This document shows positions 18,990 to 27,837 of a stretch of DNA of 39,590 nt, piece after piece. Positions within the stretch are counted from its first letter, which is position 1, and each line of letters opens with the position of its first letter. The position numbers and the translations under genes are program-made. Below the pieces are notes generated by a model. The model did no database searches. It saw only the letters and a program-made list of their open reading frames with translations, and was not told the DNA's origin. Source of the stretch: Nitrososphaeria archaeon (GTDB lineage: Archaea > Thermoproteota > Nitrososphaeria > JACIWG01); assembly GCA_029776125.1 (NCBI GenBank), contig JARVJS010000006.1:1-39590 (forward strand). Reading direction: 5' to 3'.

Positions 18990-19768
18990 TGGATAAGCAA
19001 AGATTTTTACAAGGCAAAATTGAAGTTACAGGAATAATTAAGTGCCTTACAGGACTACACATTGGAGCATCGAAAGACACAGTAGAAATAGGAGGAATTG
19101 ACCTTATAGTAGTAAGAGACCCAATAACTAAAGAACCTGTTATTCCAGGAAGTTCTGTCAAAGGAAAAATGCGTAGTCTCCTTGAGAAATCTCTTAAAAA
19201 ACCTGCAAACAGAGATTCAGGCTCAGGTGTAAAAATTCATGTTTGTGATGACGCAAAAGAAGCTTACAAGTGTGAAGTTTGTCGTCTGTTTGGAACAACA
19301 GGAACAGGGAAAGACGCAAGCGGAAACAGAAATAAAAACTTTCCTTCAAGGCTTACTGTGAGAGATTCTTTCGTAACAGAAGAAAGCATGCAGGTATTAA
19401 GAAAACTTGATACAGGACTGCTTTACACAGAGTGGAAGTTTGAGAATGTTATTGATAGAAATACCTCTGCAGCCAATCCAAGACAGATTGAAAGAGTTCC
19501 TAAAGGAACAGAGTTTGATTTTTCTATGGTTTACGATGTTGAGGACTTAGAAACACTACAAAGTGACATGAACAATCTGCAACTTGCAGTAAACTTACTT
19601 TTGCGTGACTACCTTGGAGGACATGGAAGTAGAGGCTATGGAAAGATTGACCTTGTATTTAAAAGCATCGTGTTTTACTCTATACCTGAACTTGCAAAAC
19701 CAAATCCTGTAGGTATAAGGCTTGATAACCTATTAGACATAGAGAAAGTAAAGAACGCAATCAAATGA
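18989..19768 (+). CDS. csm3: Csm3 (Cas7-like RAMP)
   Basis: CLTGLHIGASKDTVEIGGIDLIVVRDPITKEPVIPGSSVKGKMRSLLE, GGHGSRGYGKI. Confidence 0.94.
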   Translation: MDKQRFLQGKIEVTGIIKCLTGLHIGASKDTVEIGGIDLIVVRDPITKEPVIPGSSVKGKMRSLLEKSLKKPANRDSGSGVKIHVCDDAKEAYKCEVCRLFGTTGTGKDASGNRNKNFPSRLTVRDSFVTEESMQVLRKLDTGLLYTEWKFENVIDRNTSAANPRQIERVPKGTEFDFSMVYDVEDLETLQSDMNNLQLAVNLLLRDYLGGHGSRGYGKIDLVFKSIVFYSIPELAKPNPVGIRLDNLLDIEKVKNAIK

Positions 19769-20739
19769 TAGATAGTTTATTTGTATTCAAAATAAAGTTT
19801 AAAAATTTTGTTAAGTTTGGGCATCTACTTTCTGCCAGACCTGTTTCTCTGGTTGAATCTGACGCACTGTTTTCGGCGTTATTAAATACAGTTAGTATCT
19901 ATTATGGAGAAAAAGAAACTAATACTTTAGTAGAGGAATTTATAAGCAATCCTCCCTTTTTAATTTCATCTCTGTTTCCCTACTGTAAAGATACTTACTA
20001 CTTACCAAAACCTTTATGGGATGACTTTATAAGTAATGATACTAAAAAACAACTTGGTAAACTCATCAAGAAAAGAACCCTTATAAATGTAGAGGATTTT
20101 TACAAATGGCTAACCAAAAATGAAAACTACTTCTTGCAAAGACTTACTACTGAACAATTCAAAACCGAAAAGACTTCCTTTCTAAAGACTGTTTTACTTC
20201 CCAAAACAGTGTTAGATAGGGAAAGTAAGTCAACTAATCTATATCATGTCGTATATGGAAAATTTGAACCTAATACAGGTGTCTATGGTTTTGTTTACTT
20301 TAAAAAACCTGAATACATAGAAAAATTTCACAAATACCTAATTTTATTGGGCAAAACAGGACTTGGTGGAGAAAGAACCTTTGGTTATGGACAGTTTGAA
20401 GTAGTAGAATATGCTCCTGTAAGAGGATTACTTAAAGATATATTTTTAACTAAAACAGATTTTTATGTTTCTCTATCATTAATTTATCCTGAACAGGAAA
20501 ACTTTATTTTAATAAAAAATTCACTTTTAGCATACGACTTAACTAAAAAAGGTGGTTTTATTTGTTCAGGAAAAAACCAAATCTCCATTAAAAAGAAAAC
20601 AGTAACCTTTTTGAAAGAGGGGACTTCAACTTCAGAACCTTTCAGAGGCTCTATTGTAGATGTAACACCTGAGAACGCTCACTACTACATTAACCACAAA
20701 GTTTATAAATATGGATATGCCCTTTGGGTGCCTTTATAA
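19765..20739 (+). CDS. csm4: Csm4 (Cas5-like RAMP)
   Basis: GLGGERTFGYGQFE; C-terminal FRGSIVDVTPENAHYYINHKVYKYGYAL. Confidence 0.88.
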   Translation: MIDSLFVFKIKFKNFVKFGHLLSARPVSLVESDALFSALLNTVSIYYGEKETNTLVEEFISNPPFLISSLFPYCKDTYYLPKPLWDDFISNDTKKQLGKLIKKRTLINVEDFYKWLTKNENYFLQRLTTEQFKTEKTSFLKTVLLPKTVLDRESKSTNLYHVVYGKFEPNTGVYGFVYFKKPEYIEKFHKYLILLGKTGLGGERTFGYGQFEVVEYAPVRGLLKDIFLTKTDFYVSLSLIYPEQENFILIKNSLLAYDLTKKGGFICSGKNQISIKKKTVTFLKEGTSTSEPFRGSIVDVTPENAHYYINHKVYKYGYALWVPL

Positions 20740-20745
20740 ATAAAT

Positions 20746-20919
20746 TTGTTCTTTGACAAGGTTAATTTCATAAAACATTGATATTGCTTGTTTTAGACTA
20801 AACAAGAAATCAAGCAGTATCAATAACCTGTATTATATTCGTAAGTAGAAAAACACAAAAATTTTTGTATAACCCTACTTATAACCTATTGAAATATAAA
20901 AGAAAAAACATAGGGTACA
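20746..20919 (+). promoter_or_regulatory. Array 3 leader with shared motif TTGTTCTTTGACAAGGTTAA
   Basis: core at 20746-20765; inverted repeat 20777-20790/20811-20824 with one G.T; inner CTTGTTT/AAACAAG. Confidence 0.65.
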
Positions 20920-21104
20920 GTAGGAAAAGAGACCTGTTTTAAAGGGGATAAGGACATGTGGTCGTTTAGAAATGCCTCCACAATCTCCTTCGTAGGAAAA
21001 GAGACCTGTTTTAAAGGGGATAAGGATTGGTTTAGAACAGATTCTAACCCTTCGCATCTACTTTTGTAGTAGGAAAAGAGACCTGATTAAAAGGGGATAA
21101 ACAA
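20920..21104 (+). CRISPR. CRISPR array 3: two full 36-nt repeats plus degenerate third; two spacers
   Basis: GTAGGAAAAGAGACCTGTTTTAAAGGGGATAAGGAC at 20920 and 20992 (last base T), degenerate at 21069; spacers 36 and 41 nt. Confidence 0.9.
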
Positions 21105-21128
21105 AAAAAAACAAAAAGGAGGAATAAG

Positions 21129-22307
21129 ATGAACATATTAGTTAACCTTGTTTCAGACCAAACTATACCTAATGTTCTTGTTACTTATAGCATTAGAGAA
21201 AGGTTTTCGATAGATAGGCTTTTTTTCATTTCTACCAACTACATGAATAAGAAAAACAAAGTGAAACACATTGTTAATACTCTTTCAGAATTGGGGATTA
21301 ATGTAGATTATGAAATTTTAACATTAACTAACGAGTATTCTTTGTATGATATTTATAAGGATTTAAGTTATTTATCTGAAAGGTATAAAAATGCTCAATT
21401 CTTTGTTAATCTTACATGCGGAACAAAGATAATGTTTTTTGTTACTCATGAGTTTTTTAAAAGTTTAGGTAGTAAGTTTTTTTACTTACCTGAGTGGAAG
21501 AAAAATTCAATTATAAATTTATCAGTATTTGATGCAGATGAGGAGATTCCAATTAACTTAAAACTGTCGGCAAAGAACTATTTGTCTGGCTATGGAATTA
21601 CTCTTGAAAATTACAATAGTTTGCCTAATTATATAAACAGAGCATTAGAGAGAAAAAACATAACCCTGAAACTATACAACAATTATCCTCAAACAAAACA
21701 AATGCTATCAGAGCTTTTTGAACAGATAAAGACCAATGGATATAAAATCAAGCAAAAGAAAATTTTGCTAACTTTTGAACTTTCTAACTTAAACGACATA
21801 CAAAAAAGTATTCTTAAATCTTATGGATTTACAATTAAAGGTAGCAGTGTTTCTGCATCTCTCGACAAATATGATATTGAGTATCTTACAGGTGGATGGT
21901 TTGAGGAATATGTTTTTATAACTCTATATGAGATGAAAAACGAAGGAATAATTGATGATGTTGTATTAAAAATGCAAACTTTAGTAAGTAATTTAGCAGT
22001 TCATAACGAACTTGATGTTGCCTTTACAAAAGATAATAAACTATTTATAGTTGAGTGTAAATCTCTTGATCCTGATGATGAAATAAATAAAAATGCCCTT
22101 TATAAAATTCAATCGTTTAAAGATAGAACCAATATAGGAGCCAATGTTAAAGGTTTTTATGTAACTACTTCAAGTGCAATATTTGACAATCACTCTAACG
22201 ATGTGAAACTTCACTTAAAAAATAGAGCAAAACTGTATAACACTGAAATCATCCACCTTGATGGTAGTAAAAACCTTAAAGAAATCATTTTGCCATATAT
22301 TAATTGA
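21129..22307 (+). CDS. Card1/Can2-like CARF + PD-(D/E)xK nuclease (DUF1887 family)
   Basis: N-terminal Rossmann/CARF pattern (FFVNLTCGTKIM); nuclease GGWFEEYVF...NELDVAFTKDNKLFIVECKS. Confidence 0.85.
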   Translation: MNILVNLVSDQTIPNVLVTYSIRERFSIDRLFFISTNYMNKKNKVKHIVNTLSELGINVDYEILTLTNEYSLYDIYKDLSYLSERYKNAQFFVNLTCGTKIMFFVTHEFFKSLGSKFFYLPEWKKNSIINLSVFDADEEIPINLKLSAKNYLSGYGITLENYNSLPNYINRALERKNITLKLYNNYPQTKQMLSELFEQIKTNGYKIKQKKILLTFELSNLNDIQKSILKSYGFTIKGSSVSASLDKYDIEYLTGGWFEEYVFITLYEMKNEGIIDDVVLKMQTLVSNLAVHNELDVAFTKDNKLFIVECKSLDPDDEINKNALYKIQSFKDRTNIGANVKGFYVTTSSAIFDNHSNDVKLHLKNRAKLYNTEIIHLDGSKNLKEIILPYIN

Positions 22308-22316
22308 GGGAGGGCT

Positions 22317-23282
22317 ATGCAGATAGAGATACCTTATCAAACATATACTGTTATTGCAGAGGCTAAAAACACTCTTGAATTACCTCTGTTTTATGGTGCA
22401 ACAATTCGTGGCGGTTTAGGTTATGTGTTAAAGGAATTCACCTGCACAAATAAAAAATTGAATACCTGTTCCTCTTGTTATTTAATTCAGAAGTGTAGAT
22501 ACAGTTTTCTTTTTGAGGCGGTCTCCAAAGTAAATGGAGCAGGGCAGTTTTTCTTTAAACAAGGTGAAAAAATTCCTCCACCTTTTGTTATTGAATCAAC
22601 ATTAGCGAATACAAAAGTAGTTCAAAAGGGAAGTTCTTTTTCCTTTTCTTTTACTTTGTTTGGAGAGGCAATTAAGTATTTAACATATTTTGCTTATGGA
22701 TTTGAGCAATTGGGTAAGTTAGGACTTGGCGGGAAAGGGGGGAAATATTGTTTAAAGGCAATAACAGTTGACAATGGTGATACTTCTGTTCCTGTTTATC
22801 AAGATGGAGTTTTGCAAGCAGTAGAAAATAAGATTTTTAAATTATCTATTGATACAGATAATTGTGAAAAATTAAATAATGTAAAATTATGTTTTGATAC
22901 ACCTGTAAGAATTAAAATAAATGGCAAATTAATGACTCCTGATGATTTTAATTTTCTTAAATTTTTTGCTTCACTTCTCAGAAGGCTTTCCTGTTTATTG
23001 TATTTTTATTGCGGAAAACAAGTTATAGATATAGAGGAAGTAAAACATTTAATTCAACTTGCAGAAACAGTTAAAGTCAACAAGAAAAACCTTCACTGGT
23101 TTGACCTATCAAGATATTCAACAAGGCAAAAAAGCAAAGTAAAGCTTGGCGGTTTTGTTGGTCATGTCACATTAAATCAGGTTCCTGTTCCTGCTTATGA
23201 AATATTAAAAGCAGGAAAAATAATTCACATATCAAAAAATGCAAGTTTTGGATTGGGAAAGATTTCCTTAATTTGCCTTTGA
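22317..23282 (+). CDS. cas6: Cas6 pre-crRNA endoribonuclease (RAMP)
   Basis: FYGATIRGGLGYVLKEFTC..CSSCYLIQKCRYSFLFE, GLGGKGGKYCL, C-terminal ASFGLGKI. Confidence 0.87.
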   Translation: MQIEIPYQTYTVIAEAKNTLELPLFYGATIRGGLGYVLKEFTCTNKKLNTCSSCYLIQKCRYSFLFEAVSKVNGAGQFFFKQGEKIPPPFVIESTLANTKVVQKGSSFSFSFTLFGEAIKYLTYFAYGFEQLGKLGLGGKGGKYCLKAITVDNGDTSVPVYQDGVLQAVENKIFKLSIDTDNCEKLNNVKLCFDTPVRIKINGKLMTPDDFNFLKFFASLLRRLSCLLYFYCGKQVIDIEEVKHLIQLAETVKVNKKNLHWFDLSRYSTRQKSKVKLGGFVGHVTLNQVPVPAYEILKAGKIIHISKNASFGLGKISLICL

Positions 23283-23307
23283 TACATTAAGGTACCCTAT
23301 ATATAGG
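23279..23307 (+). promoter_or_regulatory. Promoter block copy 4
   Basis: TTGATACATTAAGGTACCCTATATATAGG overlapping the cas6 stop. Confidence 0.7.
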
Positions 23308-23336
23308 AAAGCAAAAAAACTAACAAGGAGGCACTT

Positions 23337-23615
23337 TTGGCAGACAAACTTTTTAAGATAGCCTGTGCAGTAGCATATTATTTTGACGTTGAGGAACCTG
23401 ATGTTAATGCAGACACTCAAGAACTTGCCATGTTTATTAAGAATGCACTGAAAGGAAAACTTCCTGAGTCAAAACTATGCATAAATTGTGGTAGTGTTTT
23501 AGCAAAAAGAGTAACAAATGGAATAGAAAGATACCACTGTAAAAAGTGTTTTTCTGTTTTTGATATTAAAACCTATAGAAAGAAAGAAAAGGAGACATTA
23601 TGCCTAAGCAACTAA
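23337..23615 (+). CDS. Small zinc-ribbon protein (TTG start)
   Basis: CINCG...YHCKKC; RBS aaggagg. Confidence 0.6.
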   Translation: MADKLFKIACAVAYYFDVEEPDVNADTQELAMFIKNALKGKLPESKLCINCGSVLAKRVTNGIERYHCKKCFSVFDIKTYRKKEKETLCLSN

Positions 23616-25579
23616 TTTTATGCGAAAAACCCTCAGTAGGGATAGACTTTGCAAAAGGGCTTGGAGGCAATTTTGTTCGCAAGGATGGTTTTCTTGAAAA
23701 CAGTAACTACATAATTACATGGGCACATGGGCATCTGTGTGAGCTTAAAACTCCTGAAGAATACAATCCTGAGTTGAAACAGTGGAGTCTTGAGACTCTT
23801 CCAATTTTTCCTGAAAGGTTTGAATACAAAATCATTAAAGAGAGTGCAAAACAATTTAAGATTATTAAAGAGTTAATACACAAACAAGATATATCAAGTG
23901 TAGTGATCGCTACAGACTGTGGTCGTGAAGGAGAATTGATTGCAAGACTCATACTGCTACTTGCAGGAAACAAAAAACCTCTTTATCGTTTTTGGACTTC
24001 AGAGGCACTTACTCCAGAAGTAGTGCAAAGAGAGATAAGAAACCTTAAGCCTGCGAAAGAATTTGACCGACTTTATCAGTCTGCTTTAGCAAGGCAGTGG
24101 GCAGACTGGCTCGTAGGGATAAATGCTACAAGAGCAGTAACCATAAAAAATAGGGGAGAACTTTTCAGCGTGGGAAGGGTTCAAACTGCAGTTTTATCGC
24201 TCATAGTAAACAGAGAAAAGGAAATTAAGGAATTCAAACCACAAACATTTTACAACGTAGTTGCAGAATTTGAAAAAGGTAAAGATTCTTACAAAGGTAT
24301 TTACTTCAGAGTAAAAAAAGAGGAAGTAGAAGTTGATGAAGTTGAACAGGAAGGAGATGAAAAGCAAGAGGAAAGTATAAATTCCAAATATGCAATACTT
24401 AAGAAAGAGGAAGCAGAGAAAATAGCAGGTGAAGTTTCAGGCAAAAAAGGCGTAATAAAGAGCATACAAAGCAAAATATCCTCAGAAAAACCACCACTTC
24501 TTTTCTCGCTTACCACACTACAACAGGAAGCAAACAAAAAGTTTGGCTATTCAGCTGATAAAACTCTCAACATAGCACAGTCTCTTTATGAAAAACACTT
24601 AATATCTTACCCAAGAACAGAGTCTCAGCATCTTGATCCAGGCTATGTAGCAGAGGTTAAGAAAATTGTAACTCTGTTATCACAAGCAAATGTAATAAGT
24701 TTTGATATAAAAAAGTGTAATATTAATGCAGGTAATAAAAGAGTATTTGATTTAAGTAAACTTACAGATCACCATGCACTTATACCTCAGCAGACACCTA
24801 AAAGTGCACTTACTGAAGACGAAAAGAAAATATACGAACTCATTTGCAAAAGATTTATCTCTGCTTTTTATCCTGACTGCAAATACAAAAACACAACAGT
24901 AATAACAGAAGTAGCAGGCTATTTATTTGAAACAAAAGGTAAGCAGTTAGTTGATGCAGGATGGCGTGAGATATATGGTGGGCTTACTCAGGACATTATA
25001 CTTCCTGCAACCATTCTTGAGAAGGATACTGTAAACACAAAGAAAGCAGAAGCAGTACAAAAGCAGACTCAACCACCGCCAAGATATACAGATGCAAGCT
25101 TACTTAACATAATGGCTAATGCTCACAAAGTAGTGCAAAACCCTGAACTTAAAAAGATACTTAAAGAAAACGCAGGCATAGGAACACCTGCGACAAGGGC
25201 ACAAATACTGAAGGTACTGCAGGACAGAAAATATGTTTACAAGCAAGAGAAACAGTTTGTTCCTACAGAAAAGGGAATTTTTCTCATAGAGATGCTTAAG
25301 GGTGAAAAAGTTGCTTCTCCTGAATATACAGCAGTGTGGGAGCAGGAACTTGAGAAAATTGCAAAAGGAGAAAGTAAGGATGTAGGAGTGTTTTTAAACT
25401 CAATTAAGCAGTATGTAGTTAATTTTATTGAAACAACTAAAAAAGCGAATACAGTATGGGAAAAGAAAGATAACAGTAGTGGAAAATTCACAAAATCATA
25501 TACAAGCAAATATCAAAAAGCAGGGAAACCCTATAAGCCGAAAACAAAGGTTTATAAGAAAACAGGGAAAAAATATTAG
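23600..25579 (+). CDS. topB: Type IA DNA topoisomerase (TopB-like)
   Basis: LCEKPSVGIDFAKGLG, ATDCGREGELIARLI, GRVQTAVLSLIV, LISYPRTESQHL. Confidence 0.95.
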   Translation: MPKQLILCEKPSVGIDFAKGLGGNFVRKDGFLENSNYIITWAHGHLCELKTPEEYNPELKQWSLETLPIFPERFEYKIIKESAKQFKIIKELIHKQDISSVVIATDCGREGELIARLILLLAGNKKPLYRFWTSEALTPEVVQREIRNLKPAKEFDRLYQSALARQWADWLVGINATRAVTIKNRGELFSVGRVQTAVLSLIVNREKEIKEFKPQTFYNVVAEFEKGKDSYKGIYFRVKKEEVEVDEVEQEGDEKQEESINSKYAILKKEEAEKIAGEVSGKKGVIKSIQSKISSEKPPLLFSLTTLQQEANKKFGYSADKTLNIAQSLYEKHLISYPRTESQHLDPGYVAEVKKIVTLLSQANVISFDIKKCNINAGNKRVFDLSKLTDHHALIPQQTPKSALTEDEKKIYELICKRFISAFYPDCKYKNTTVITEVAGYLFETKGKQLVDAGWREIYGGLTQDIILPATILEKDTVNTKKAEAVQKQTQPPPRYTDASLLNIMANAHKVVQNPELKKILKENAGIGTPATRAQILKVLQDRKYVYKQEKQFVPTEKGIFLIEMLKGEKVASPEYTAVWEQELEKIAKGESKDVGVFLNSIKQYVVNFIETTKKANTVWEKKDNSSGKFTKSYTSKYQKAGKPYKPKTKVYKKTGKKY

Positions 25580-25592
25580 TCCTTATCCAATT

Positions 25593-25621
25593 TTGATACA
25601 TTCGTGTACCCTATATATAGG
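25593..25621 (+). promoter_or_regulatory. Promoter block copy 5 upstream of nrdD
   Basis: TTGATACATTCGTGTACCCTATATATAGG. Confidence 0.72.
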
Positions 25622-25667
25622 AGGGATAAAAATTAACCCTTCAAAACTTTCTCGTGGAGGTTCATCC

Positions 25668-27815
25668 ATGTTTTCCCAAATTATTAAGCGTGATGGGAGA
25701 TTTGTCTCTTTTGACGCACAAAAAATAGTAAATGCCATTGCCAAAGCAGGCAAGGCAACAGGTGAGTTTGACGAAAAAGTAGCAAAGAGACTTGCAGGTA
25801 GGGTTCTTGCAGTGCTTGAGGATTTAAATGGTGATGGCACTTACATTCCACATGTAGAGGAAGTTCAGGACATAGTAGAGGAAATTTTACTTCGTAGTCA
25901 GTATAAGAAAACTGCTAAAGCATACATAATCTACAGAGATCAACACGCAAAGATGAGAGAAATTGCCACACAAAGTGGTATAGAATTGGTAGATGCCTAT
26001 CTTAGTAAAGCGGACTGGCGTGTTAATGAAAATGCTAATGTTCACTTTTCACTGCAAGGACTTAACAACTACATATCCTCAGAGATAAGTAAATCCTACT
26101 GGTTAAATAAAATCTATCCACCTGAGATAAGAGAAGCATACAAAAACGGTGCTATGCACATTCACGACCTCGGGCTACTTAGCCCGTATTGTGTGGGGTG
26201 GGATTTACAGGACCTTTTAAGAGTTGGATTTAGAGGACTAAAGGGCAGAGTAGAGTCCAATCCACCAAAACACTTCAGAGTTGCACTCATGCAAGCAGTA
26301 AACTTTCTCTATACACTTCAGAATGAAACTGCAGGTGCTTCTGCATTCTCTAACTTTGACACCCTTCTTGCACCTTTTATTGCTTATGACAATCTCACCT
26401 ACAAACAGGTAAAACAATGTATGCAGGAATTCTTATTCAACATAAATGTTCCTACAAGGACTGCAGGACAAGTGCCATTTACGAACATAACACTTGATAT
26501 AACAGTTCCACCTCATCTGAAAGATCAAGCAGTAATTATTGGTGGTATACTACAGGATAAGACTTATGGGGAGTTTCAAGAATACATGGATATGTTCAAT
26601 CAAGCATTGTTTGAATGTATGATGGAAGGAGATGCTTCAGGTAGAGTGTTTTCTTTTCCTATTCCTACGATAAATATAACTAAAGAATTTGATTGGCATA
26701 GACCTGTTGTAAAACAGATGCTTGAGTTGACTGCAAAGTATGGAACATTTTACTTTGCAAACTTCGTTAATTCAGATATGAAACCTGAAGATACCTACTC
26801 AATGTGTTGCAGGCTTCGTTTAAACAAAAAAGAACTTCAAAGGAGAGGTGGAGGTCTTTTTGGTGCAAACGCCCTAACTGGGTCTATAGGTGTGGTTACT
26901 ATTAATTTGCCACGCATTGGTTACTTAAGCACTTCAGAGAAAGACTATTTTGAAAGACTTGAAGCAATGATGAACCTTGCAAAGAACTCTCTTGAAATAA
27001 AGAGAAAAGTTATTGAAAGATTTACAGAAGCAGGCTTATATCCTTATGCAAAATTCTATTTAAGAAGCGTCAAAGAAAAAACAGGTAAATACTGGAGTAA
27101 TCACTTCTCTACAATTGGTATTATTGGCATGAATGAATCTATTGCAAATGCAAAGTGGCTTGGTGAACCAGGTATCTGGACAAAAGGTGGTAAAGAATTT
27201 GCACTTAAAGTACTTGATTTTATGAGAGAAAAACTCATTCAGTATCAAGAAGAAACAGGAAACTTCTATAATCTTGAAGCCACACCTGCAGAGGGAACAT
27301 CATATAGATTTGCAAAGATAGATAAACAACATTTCCCTGATATAATTACTCAAGGAAATGGTCATCCTTATTATACAAATTCCACATGGTTACCTGTAGG
27401 ATTTACTGAATCAATTCATTATATACTTGACCATCAGGACGAACTGCAGTGCAAATACACAGGTGGCACAGTGCAACATATATTCTTGGGTGAAAGTCCT
27501 GATCCTGAGAAATTAGGTAATTTTATTATGAGCGTGTTTTATAAGTATAAACTTCCATATATAAGCATAACACCAACTTTCAGTATATGCGAGGAACATG
27601 GATACATTAAAGGAGAACATTCTATTTGTCCAAAATGTGGAGCAGAGTGTGAAATTTATTCTCGTGTTGTTGGATACCTTAGACCTGTCAATTATTGGAA
27701 TGAAGGTAAAAAAGAGGAATTTAAAGATAGAAGGTATATCAATTTATCTCCCCTGCCGGGAAGACTCCTTCCTTACGGAAGGAGTAGTTCACTTGTGAGA
27801 GTAAAAAACATTTGA
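25668..27815 (+). CDS. nrdD: Anaerobic ribonucleoside-triphosphate reductase; likely start 25668
   Basis: ATP-cone N-terminus, C-terminal CPKCGAEC and RVVGYLRPVNYWNEGKKEEFKDRRY glycyl radical region. Confidence 0.94.
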   Translation: MFSQIIKRDGRFVSFDAQKIVNAIAKAGKATGEFDEKVAKRLAGRVLAVLEDLNGDGTYIPHVEEVQDIVEEILLRSQYKKTAKAYIIYRDQHAKMREIATQSGIELVDAYLSKADWRVNENANVHFSLQGLNNYISSEISKSYWLNKIYPPEIREAYKNGAMHIHDLGLLSPYCVGWDLQDLLRVGFRGLKGRVESNPPKHFRVALMQAVNFLYTLQNETAGASAFSNFDTLLAPFIAYDNLTYKQVKQCMQEFLFNINVPTRTAGQVPFTNITLDITVPPHLKDQAVIIGGILQDKTYGEFQEYMDMFNQALFECMMEGDASGRVFSFPIPTINITKEFDWHRPVVKQMLELTAKYGTFYFANFVNSDMKPEDTYSMCCRLRLNKKELQRRGGGLFGANALTGSIGVVTINLPRIGYLSTSEKDYFERLEAMMNLAKNSLEIKRKVIERFTEAGLYPYAKFYLRSVKEKTGKYWSNHFSTIGIIGMNESIANAKWLGEPGIWTKGGKEFALKVLDFMREKLIQYQEETGNFYNLEATPAEGTSYRFAKIDKQHFPDIITQGNGHPYYTNSTWLPVGFTESIHYILDHQDELQCKYTGGTVQHIFLGESPDPEKLGNFIMSVFYKYKLPYISITPTFSICEEHGYIKGEHSICPKCGAECEIYSRVVGYLRPVNYWNEGKKEEFKDRRYINLSPLPGRLLPYGRSSSLVRVKNI

Positions 27816-27837
27816 AATATAAAAAGGGGCATAAAAT

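Noticed and set aside
20875-21057. Minus-strand 60-aa ORF
   Set aside because: Translation of array 3 repeats (LIPFKTGLFSY twice).
25428-25667. 80-aa N-terminal extension of the nrdD ORF
   Set aside because: Overlaps topB 3' end and the promoter block; the ATP-cone starts naturally at ATG 25668 with an upstream RBS.
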